Assembly: GCF_900112185.1 (NCBI RefSeq)
Contig: NZ_FOKP01000009.1
Coordinates: 1-64,000, forward strand
DNA: 64,000 nucleotides
Source: Allobosea sp. CRIB-10
GTDB taxonomy: Bacteria > Pseudomonadota > Alphaproteobacteria > Rhizobiales > Beijerinckiaceae
Reading direction: 5' to 3'
Positions within the stretch are counted from its first letter, which is position 1. Each line of letters starts with the position of its first letter. The notes below the pieces were generated by a model. That model was not told the DNA's origin and searched no databases. It saw nothing but the letters and a program-made list of their open reading frames with translations. The position numbers were made by a program, and so were the translations under genes. Positions 53,942 to 61,480 of the stretch are shown here, piece after piece.

Positions 53942-56329
53942 GTGACTCTTTCCGTGGCGCCGGTCGCCGTCATCTGGGACGGCTCAGGTCATATCGCCGC
54001 GCTCTGGCGGCATAGCGCACCGGTCCGCTTCCTCGCGGCGGAAGAGGCCGGCGGGCGCATCAGCCTGATCGCCGCCGCCGACGCCGGAACGGCGCCGCTG
54101 TTCGCGCTTCTGCCTGCCGGGAGCCGGGCCGTGCACGCCGTGACGGTTGAAGCCGATGGCCGGCTGAGCACGATTCCGGTGCAGCTCGACGACCGGCTCT
54201 CTCTCGCCGAGGCCGACCGGAACGCCGGCGGCCTGGCCCTGGTGCAGGCTCATCTCGACGACGCCGGTGCACTGACCGTCCAGACCGGACCGGCCGGTGC
54301 CGGCTCAGCTCTGGAAGCGGCACCCATGGCCTCCGGGTTGAACCGCGCCAGCGGCTCGGAGAGCGAGGGCTATCGGCTGCTGGTCGGCCCGTTCCTGCAT
54401 CCGGACGATGAACGCGCCGCGACGACCGTGCTGACGGCGCGCCGTCGCGAGGCGGGCGGGCTGACGCTCGCATTCACCGGAGATGGCAGCGAGACGATCG
54501 CCGAAGGGCTGCTGGTGGCGCATCTGCCGGCGGCGATGCGCGAGGCCAGGCAGGCACTGTCGCAGATCGACCAAGACCTGCGGCTCGCCATCGAGGCCGA
54601 GTTCGACACTCTGGCCGCGGCACCGGCCGACCAGCGCGACGTCGATGCGACGGGCCTTGGCCGCGTCGCCGCGCTGCGCCGCGGCTTTCGCCTGCTGCGG
54701 CCGCGCGCCGAGGCCAAGGATAGTCTGCTTTCGCTTCCCGACTGGGCCGAGGAGGACGACGTCATCATCTTCGCCGAGCCGCGCCGCCAGCTCGTCTGGA
54801 ACGGCGATGGCGAGGCGGTCAGCGGCAGCCCGATGACGTTGCGCTGGCAGGATGGCGTCTTCGCGGCGACCCCGCATGGCGCGCGCTACAGCGCGTCTGC
54901 CGCGACGGGGCTGACCATCGGCCAGGCCGGTGGCAATGCTCTCGTGGTCGCGGCGTCCGGCACGGCCTCGCCGCTGCACGACGATCTGGCGCTCGCCGCC
55001 GGGCGCCAGGCCGAAGGGCTGTGGCGGGCGACGAGCGCAAGCCGGCCGGCGCGCCTCGGCACGCTGCTCAGCGAACTCGCTCTGCGGGCCGCTCAAGCGC
55101 CGACAGGCCCGCTGGCTCGGCTCGATGCACGAGCCAAGACCTCGACGACCAAGGCCCCCGCCGCTCCGGCCGGCCTGCTCGAAGCCCTGGCGGCCGCCAC
55201 CGGAATCGATGCGGGCCGGATCGACGAGCTCGGCGAACGCGCGCTCGGCGAGCAGATCGCCATGCTGCTGCGGACGAGCGCGCAGCCGGAGCTCGCGGCC
55301 CGCGCCTGCACGGTCAGGCTGCTCCTGCCCCTACCCGGTGCGGATCGATCGGAGGCGGAGCTGGCCCGGCTTCTCGCCTGGTACGAGGATCCGGCGCTTC
55401 CACAGGCGCTCGCCCGCGAGGCGATGGCGCTGGCCGGGCACGACCGGCGCGCCATGCGCCTGCTGCACGATGTCGCCGCCAGCGCCCATCAGAGCTGGAT
55501 CGAGCCCGAACTCGCCGCCGAGGTCGAGCAGGCGATGGCGGACGCCGCCACGCGTAGCGGGCAACGCCGGCTCTCGCCGCTCGATACCTTGCTGTTCGAG
55601 CTGCGCCGGCAGCCGCAACGGCAGCCCGCCCCCGGCCTCGAGACGATCGCCCGCATGCGCAGCGAGCTCGGCGATGCGGCGCGGCAGGCGAGCCAGCCGG
55701 CGGCGATCACCGATGAGCTGGCGCGCCGGCTCGGCGAGCTCACCCCAGGCGAGATCGTCCTGCTGCATGGCCATTTCGCCAGCTTGCGACGCGAGGTGGA
55801 ACAGGCAGCGGCCGCCGCGGACCTCATCCGCAATTGGGAAGGCGTGGCCGGATATCCCGGCCTCGCCGCCCGGGCCCATCGCAGCGGCGACCCCGTCAAG
55901 GGCGCCGCGCGGCTCACCGCGACGAGTCGCCCGTTCGCCGGTTCGCTCGCACATATCGAAAGCCTCGCCCCGGCCCTGACGGGACTTTCGGCGCAGATCG
56001 ACGCATTGCTCGGCCCGCCCGGCGGCACGACGGAACGGAACCAGGCGCTGCGCGCGACCCTCGAAAGCTATGGCCGCCTGCTCCTGGCGCAGATGGCGCT
56101 GCATGAAGCGGATGCCGCCTTCGCCAGCGTGCCCTTTGCCGGGAAAGCGCTGGCCGATCCGCACGATACCGGTTTCGGCGCCGCCTATCGCCGGCTCAGG
56201 GCCGGCAGCGGCGACCTGCTGCCGCGCTATCTCGCCGCCGCTGCCGCGCTGACCGGGCTCGATCATCATTGGGGCACCGCGCTCGCCGGCGAAGTCACGG
56301 CGAACACCGGTTCGAGGCAGGACGCATGA
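53942..56329 (+). CDS. Large unknown protein, helical C-terminal half
   Basis: I do not recognise this 795-residue protein. Residues 1-350 alternate beta and loop segments (SVAPVAVIWDGSGHIAALW at the start). Residues 350-780 are strongly helical with many Ala, Leu and Arg, suggesting a scaffold. There is no signal peptide, Walker A motif or membrane segment. GTG 53942 has GGAG 9 bp upstream; a frame back to 53816 would enter the divergent promoter. It overlaps the actin-fold gene by ATGA, so the two products are probably made in fixed ratio and act together. Confidence 0.68.
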   Translation: MTLSVAPVAVIWDGSGHIAALWRHSAPVRFLAAEEAGGRISLIAAADAGTAPLFALLPAGSRAVHAVTVEADGRLSTIPVQLDDRLSLAEADRNAGGLALVQAHLDDAGALTVQTGPAGAGSALEAAPMASGLNRASGSESEGYRLLVGPFLHPDDERAATTVLTARRREAGGLTLAFTGDGSETIAEGLLVAHLPAAMREARQALSQIDQDLRLAIEAEFDTLAAAPADQRDVDATGLGRVAALRRGFRLLRPRAEAKDSLLSLPDWAEEDDVIIFAEPRRQLVWNGDGEAVSGSPMTLRWQDGVFAATPHGARYSASAATGLTIGQAGGNALVVAASGTASPLHDDLALAAGRQAEGLWRATSASRPARLGTLLSELALRAAQAPTGPLARLDARAKTSTTKAPAAPAGLLEALAAATGIDAGRIDELGERALGEQIAMLLRTSAQPELAARACTVRLLLPLPGADRSEAELARLLAWYEDPALPQALAREAMALAGHDRRAMRLLHDVAASAHQSWIEPELAAEVEQAMADAATRSGQRRLSPLDTLLFELRRQPQRQPAPGLETIARMRSELGDAARQASQPAAITDELARRLGELTPGEIVLLHGHFASLRREVEQAAAAADLIRNWEGVAGYPGLAARAHRSGDPVKGAARLTATSRPFAGSLAHIESLAPALTGLSAQIDALLGPPGGTTERNQALRATLESYGRLLLAQMALHEADAAFASVPFAGKALADPHDTGFGAAYRRLRAGSGDLLPRYLAAAAALTGLDHHWGTALAGEVTANTGSRQDA

Positions 56330-59300
56330 CCACTCTGCCCTGCTACAATCTCGAGACCCGGCTCGGGAGCTTTTCCGCGACCATCGCGCTCGACCGCAGC
56401 GGCGAGCTGATCGACCTCCTCGCCTTCGAGGCGCCGGAGGACATGGTCAAGGCGGTGACGGTCTCGCTGGTCTCGCATGCGCCGAGCCTGGTGAGCGGCG
56501 CCGACATCGGCTGGCTGCAGGGCAATGCCCTGCTCGACAAGGCTGCGGTCCGCGCCGGCGAGCGGCTGGTGCTGGGATTGAAACGCGAGGCCGTGATGCG
56601 CGCGGTCGCGAGCCACCGGGCCCAGGCCGATGTCGACAGCGACGCCAGCCTCGAAATCGCCTTCTCCACCATTGTCGAGACCGCCGGCGGCACCCGCGCA
56701 TCGCCGCGGCGCCTCATCAAGATCGCGGCGCTCGCCGGCGCCTCCCAGCCGGAATGGCGGATCGAGCCGGTCGAGATTGACCTGGATTCACTGCAGGCCG
56801 GCAAGCAGCTCGCGGTCGGCCAGATCGCGGTCGACATCCCCCGCGACATCGTGCTCGAAGGCCGGCGTGGGCTCACCATCGAGGCGAGCTGCTTCGGCCT
56901 GAAGGCGCAGCATCTCTCGCTCGGCGTCGCCGCGCCGATGGATCATTCGGTCTCGCTGCGGCGCTTTCCGGATAGCGGCACGTCGACCAGCCGGCATCTG
57001 ATCTGGCTCGCCGATGCGCCGGCGCTGGCCGGCCAGGAGGTGCGGCTCGACGTGACGCTGACGCGCGATGCCGTGCTCGATTTCGTCGACGAGACCAGCC
57101 AGGCCAATCCGAAGGCGCCACTGCAGGTCAGGTTCACCGCCAAGCTCGGCGGCTGGGTCGGCCAGGACGGCGCCGGCCACGACAGCGATGGTCCGGCCAA
57201 GCCCTGGTCGAGCGCGCTCGAATCCCGTTCGGTGCCGATCCGCAGCCAGAATCGCGGCGAGGTCGCGCTGACGATCGCCGGAGAGCATTTCACCTGCCCG
57301 CTCGGAGGCAGCGCGCAGTTCGAGATCGCGAGCGGTCTCAACGCCGAGGTCGACCCGGACGACGAGACCTCGATCGTGCGCTGCGACGGGCTGGTGATCG
57401 ATCTGCGCCGCTGGCCGCTGACCCGGACCGCGCCGCTGACCGTCGAGGTCAGCAGCCGCATGGGCGAGAGCGAGATCGCCGAGCCGCCGACACCTTTCCC
57501 GCTCGAGATCGTGCGCGATGGCGATTTCGGCCGGCGCGGCCGCGTCGTCGTGCCGATGCAGAACCTGACGACGAGCTTGTCGCGAGCCGTGCGCACCAGC
57601 GGCGCCAATGTGCTGCGCGGCGAGATCACCGTCTCGCTGGCGATCAAGGCCGGTGACGAGGCTGGCCGGGCCTTCGCGCAGGCGAGCCTGCCGCTGCGCT
57701 ACAACCGCCGCGTCCACCGCCTGCCGATCTGCATCGATCTTGGCGCTTCCGCCACCTCGATCTGGTCGGGCGCACCGCGCGCCGCCGGCCGGGCGACCGA
57801 GATCAAGCCGCTGGCGCTGGGCACCTGGCTCGCCGCTCATGTCGATCCGCGCCATGGCGAGGCGACCCTGCACGATGCCGGCGCCGCGCCGCTGATCCCG
57901 AGCCATGTCGGGCTCGATTCCGGCAACAATCTGCGCGCCGACCATGCGCCGCACAGCCTGCCGGATCTTGCGCTGATCGGCTCCGATCGCGCCAGCGTCG
58001 CGCGCCGGCTCAAGGCTTTCGCGCGGCGCTACGACGTCTCCGCTCCCGCTCCGCCGCCGCAGCCCGGCCTGCCGGAGGGCGGCCGACGGATCGACTCGCT
58101 CAAGCATGCGCTGACCTCGGGCGCGGTCTCGCTGACACTCAACGATCAGGTCCACCGCTATGACGCCGGCACGGATCGCGTCGTCGCCACCAACACGGTC
58201 GAGATCGCGCCTTTGGTCGCCGATGTCCTCGACGAACTGGTCGACCTCTATGTGCTGCGCCTCGGCGAGGACCGCCTGCGCGTCGAGGACCAGGCGCCGC
58301 CCCCGGTGGTGCCGCGCATCCTGGTCTCCTGCCCGAGCGGCATCGGCGACGAGATCGCCTCGCGCTACCGCGCCGCGCTCGAGCTCTTCGCGCAGCGGCT
58401 GGAGCGGCTCTTCCCCGGCGCGACCAGCTTCCCGGACGCGGCCGTCACCGTGCCCGAAGCGGTCGCGGCGGCGCGCTATGTCGCCAGCCTGCCGGAGGTA
58501 CGCGCCGCGGTGCCCGACCAAAGCGAGGCGCTGCTGGTCACGCTCGACATCGGCGGCGGCACCAGCGACGTCGCGCTCGCCTCGCTGCGCCGCGACGGCG
58601 ACCGGCTCACCCATGCGACGCTCGCCACCTTCGGCCTGCCTGTCGGCGGCGACCTGATCGACGAGGCGCTGACCGGCATCGCTGCGACCTTGATCGACCG
58701 GGCAATGGACGGACAGGACGCGCATTGGCAACCGGCCTTCGCCGAAGCCTCGCTTGCCCGCTCCATCCAGCGCGAGGACGCTGCCGCTCTGGCGGCACGC
58801 GGCTGGCTGCGCAATGCGGTGAAACAGGCCAAGGCTGGTCTCGCCACGCGTCTCAGCGAGACGGCGCAGGCTTCCGGCACGGCTTACCGCTGGGATGCGG
58901 ATGCAGCCGACGAGACCTTCGACATCGTCCTTGCCGAGCTGAAGCCGGACGGCGATCCAACCGGCCTCTACGTCGCCCAGGACGAGCCGGCATTGGCGGA
59001 TGTCACGCAGCGGCCCGGCCTGCAGCTCGCGATCGACGGGCCCGACAAGGCCGGGACGCGCCGGCTGGTGCTGAAGGTCTCGCGGGCAACGCTGGAGAAG
59101 GGAGCCGGCGAGGCCTCGCAGCGCCTCACGGAGATCGGCGCCGTGCTCGGCGGCCTGCTGCCGCGCCTCGCCCGCGCCGCCGGCCCGAACCCGGCGCGCC
59201 GGCCGACCGTGATCATGGTGCCGACCGGCCGCGCCGCGCTCTGGCCACCGATCTTCGAGGCGATCGCGGCCGAAGCCGCGGCCAGCCGAGCCGCCTTCCC

Positions 59301-59865
59301 GTTCGAGCGGCCATTCTCGCCGGCGGCGATGAAGAAGGCGGTGATCGCCGGCGCGGCCATTCTCGGCATCGAGGGCGACATGGCCGGCAGCGCCGTGCAG
59401 CACAAGAACCCGCTCGGCATCGCCGCCATGGCGGTGCAGATGCGCGATCTCGGCGCCACCGGCCTGCGCACCGAATTCGCCGCCGAACGCATCCATTATC
59501 TCGGCTACGACATCGCGTCGGGCGCGCGCATCCATGCCGAGCATGACGAGACAGCGCCAAGCCTGGGCGGGCGCGCCAATCTCGGCCGCCGCTTCCAGTT
59601 CGTGCGCACGATCCCGGGGCTCGACCCGCAAGGCAAGGCGCTGTCCCGCCTGCGCCCGCTGCTCGACGGCCAGGATCCGATGGTGCTGCTCGAGGGCGAT
59701 TCGATCGTCGAAGCCCATCGCGAAGGGCTCGACGGCTTCGGCGTCTGCGAGATCATCAGCGAGGTGCTGTCGCCGGTGAGCCGCAAGGTCACGGTCGTCG
59801 CCGCCAATGAGGGCTGGGAAGCCTGCTGGCGGATCGAGCACGACCGCGTCTCGCGCATCTACTGA
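56326..59865 (+). CDS. Actin/Hsp70-fold ATPase-like protein (possibly SrfB-like)
   Basis: This 1179-residue protein has a 460-residue beta-rich N-terminal region with no motif I know. An actin/Hsp70-type ATPase core follows: phosphate-1 CIDLGASATSIW (469-480), phosphate-2 LDIGGGTSDV (740-749) and an adenosine-type loop MVPTGRAALWP (964-974). No signal peptide or membrane segment is visible. The core resembles the SrfB virulence-protein family as I remember it, but this has not been tested. The start overlaps the previous stop. The tail ACWRIEHDRVSRIY is acidic/aromatic. ATP-driven assembly or chaperoning of an envelope complex is a hypothesis. Confidence 0.72.
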   Translation: MTTLPCYNLETRLGSFSATIALDRSGELIDLLAFEAPEDMVKAVTVSLVSHAPSLVSGADIGWLQGNALLDKAAVRAGERLVLGLKREAVMRAVASHRAQADVDSDASLEIAFSTIVETAGGTRASPRRLIKIAALAGASQPEWRIEPVEIDLDSLQAGKQLAVGQIAVDIPRDIVLEGRRGLTIEASCFGLKAQHLSLGVAAPMDHSVSLRRFPDSGTSTSRHLIWLADAPALAGQEVRLDVTLTRDAVLDFVDETSQANPKAPLQVRFTAKLGGWVGQDGAGHDSDGPAKPWSSALESRSVPIRSQNRGEVALTIAGEHFTCPLGGSAQFEIASGLNAEVDPDDETSIVRCDGLVIDLRRWPLTRTAPLTVEVSSRMGESEIAEPPTPFPLEIVRDGDFGRRGRVVVPMQNLTTSLSRAVRTSGANVLRGEITVSLAIKAGDEAGRAFAQASLPLRYNRRVHRLPICIDLGASATSIWSGAPRAAGRATEIKPLALGTWLAAHVDPRHGEATLHDAGAAPLIPSHVGLDSGNNLRADHAPHSLPDLALIGSDRASVARRLKAFARRYDVSAPAPPPQPGLPEGGRRIDSLKHALTSGAVSLTLNDQVHRYDAGTDRVVATNTVEIAPLVADVLDELVDLYVLRLGEDRLRVEDQAPPPVVPRILVSCPSGIGDEIASRYRAALELFAQRLERLFPGATSFPDAAVTVPEAVAAARYVASLPEVRAAVPDQSEALLVTLDIGGGTSDVALASLRRDGDRLTHATLATFGLPVGGDLIDEALTGIAATLIDRAMDGQDAHWQPAFAEASLARSIQREDAAALAARGWLRNAVKQAKAGLATRLSETAQASGTAYRWDADAADETFDIVLAELKPDGDPTGLYVAQDEPALADVTQRPGLQLAIDGPDKAGTRRLVLKVSRATLEKGAGEASQRLTEIGAVLGGLLPRLARAAGPNPARRPTVIMVPTGRAALWPPIFEAIAAEAAASRAAFPFERPFSPAAMKKAVIAGAAILGIEGDMAGSAVQHKNPLGIAAMAVQMRDLGATGLRTEFAAERIHYLGYDIASGARIHAEHDETAPSLGGRANLGRRFQFVRTIPGLDPQGKALSRLRPLLDGQDPMVLLEGDSIVEAHREGLDGFGVCEIISEVLSPVSRKVTVVAANEGWEACWRIEHDRVSRIY

Positions 59866-59992
59866 AGGGGTCGCAGGATCGTCATGACCCGCACGCGAAA
59901 ACGGCTCTGGCGTTCACAAAGGTGGGCTCGGCCCGCCTCGTCGCGACCGCAATCCCGTCACCCCGCCTTTTCTGCCCGAGTGAGCTGACGCC

Positions 59993-61480
59993 ATGGCCCT
60001 GCCCGATCTCATGGACCTGGTGATGCACGACCCGCGGCGGCTGACCTGCCTGCGCGCCGTCGCCGGCGAGCCGGGCGAGGCGATGCCCGGCATCGAAAAC
60101 CTCTGGCGCAAGCCAGTGTTCAGCCTGACCGCGGGCGGCCAGCCGGCCAAGGACGGCAAGGCCTCGCTGGAGGACCTGATCGACCGGCATCGCAGCATCG
60201 CGCTCACCGATGGCGGCAGCGGCCCGCAGCCGATCGACGTGCCCTTCACCTCGCTGGTGGTGCTGACCGCCGAGGCGCTGCCCGGCGCACAGGAGCTCGG
60301 CCGCTTCCTCGCCGACCGGATCGAGCAGCGCTTCCGCGACGTGATCGACCCCGATATCGGCGTCACCGTCCATGTCGAGCAGAGCCTGCACGCGACCGCA
60401 CCGGTCGCGGTCTATCTCGGCCATGGCGTCCATGCTCCGCCCGCCGACAACCGGCTGCCGCATGGCGAGGTGGTGATCCGACAGGATGCCGACACCGCGA
60501 TCGGCCAGCCGATCATCGGCGTCAACACGCCGGGCGGGCTCTACTCCGGCCAGGCGCGCTTCGCTTTCTCACGCAGCGAGATGCTGACGCCGGCGGTGCA
60601 TCCGGATCTGCCGGGTGGCACGATCTTCTTCCTCGGCCGCTACCCGGTCGATGCCTCCGCCCGCGATGCCGGCGGCCTGCCGCTGCTTACTGCCCTGCCG
60701 CAGACGCCGGAGGCGCGCGCCCAGGCGATCCAGGTCGAGACGCTGGCTTTGCCCGGCGGCAATGTCGATGCCCGCTTCGAGATCCTCGGCGTGCGCCCGC
60801 AGATCGGCCGCGTCTCGCTGGGGCTCGTCGACGTCACGCTCGACCGGAGGCCGTCCCGCCTGCAGGCGCAGCCGCCCAAGGGCCCGCATCTCGCGGTGGT
60901 CGGCCTCGCCATCCCCGAGAATTTCGGCGGCCGGCGGATGGCGCGCTACTGGGTCGAGCGCAGCCATGGCGGGCGCCTGATGTCGTCGGCCATGCTGGCC
61001 CAACGCGACAGCATCGTCGTGCAGGGCCGCGACGCCCGCCGCTACGACCGGCGCGAATTGCGCTACAGCCGCGTCGGCGGCGAGTTCCGGGCCGAGAGCC
61101 TGAGCTTCGACGGGCGGCGGCGCTCGCTGCTGATGCTGGAGGATGGCGAGTTCGGCTATATCGGCCTGCCGCGCGAGCAGACGCCGATCGCCTTCGGCCC
61201 GGACCAGTCCTCGCGCGGCTACGGCACTTTCGACTGGCTGGGCGAGGCCGTGCGCGTCCAGTTCGGCTCCGGCGTGGTCGAGCGCCTCGACGATCTCTAT
61301 GATCACAATCCGGTCGGCTTCATCGCGGCCGCGCCCGGCGGCGTCGCCGTGCAGTCGGCGGGCGACATCTGGCTCCTCGGCGGGCGCAAGCCGCAGGCGG
61401 CCGGGACCAGCATCATCCCGCCGAACGGTCCCTTCGTGCTCGGGCCGCTGGTGGTCGAGCTCCGGGAGGCGACGCCATGA
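59993..61480 (+). CDS. Unknown 495-residue beta-rich protein
   Basis: I do not recognise this protein. Much of it looks beta-rich, including stretches such as QPIIGVNTPGGLYSG and GGRRMARYWVERSHGG. A tail with PPNGPFVLGPLVVELRE suggests a beta-sandwich end, and a FHA-like fold is conceivable but unproven. There is no signal peptide or membrane segment. It starts 127 bp after the actin-fold gene and overlaps the transpeptidase gene by ATGA, so it probably functions with that membrane protein on its cytoplasmic side. Confidence 0.68.
   Translation: MALPDLMDLVMHDPRRLTCLRAVAGEPGEAMPGIENLWRKPVFSLTAGGQPAKDGKASLEDLIDRHRSIALTDGGSGPQPIDVPFTSLVVLTAEALPGAQELGRFLADRIEQRFRDVIDPDIGVTVHVEQSLHATAPVAVYLGHGVHAPPADNRLPHGEVVIRQDADTAIGQPIIGVNTPGGLYSGQARFAFSRSEMLTPAVHPDLPGGTIFFLGRYPVDASARDAGGLPLLTALPQTPEARAQAIQVETLALPGGNVDARFEILGVRPQIGRVSLGLVDVTLDRRPSRLQAQPPKGPHLAVVGLAIPENFGGRRMARYWVERSHGGRLMSSAMLAQRDSIVVQGRDARRYDRRELRYSRVGGEFRAESLSFDGRRRSLLMLEDGEFGYIGLPREQTPIAFGPDQSSRGYGTFDWLGEAVRVQFGSGVVERLDDLYDHNPVGFIAAAPGGVAVQSAGDIWLLGGRKPQAAGTSIIPPNGPFVLGPLVVELREATP

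Noticed and set aside
56788..59841. A 1017-codon antisense open frame opposite the actin-fold gene
   Set aside because: The plus-strand frame carries ordered ATPase motifs and operon overlaps. The antisense product is compositionally biased and has no motifs.
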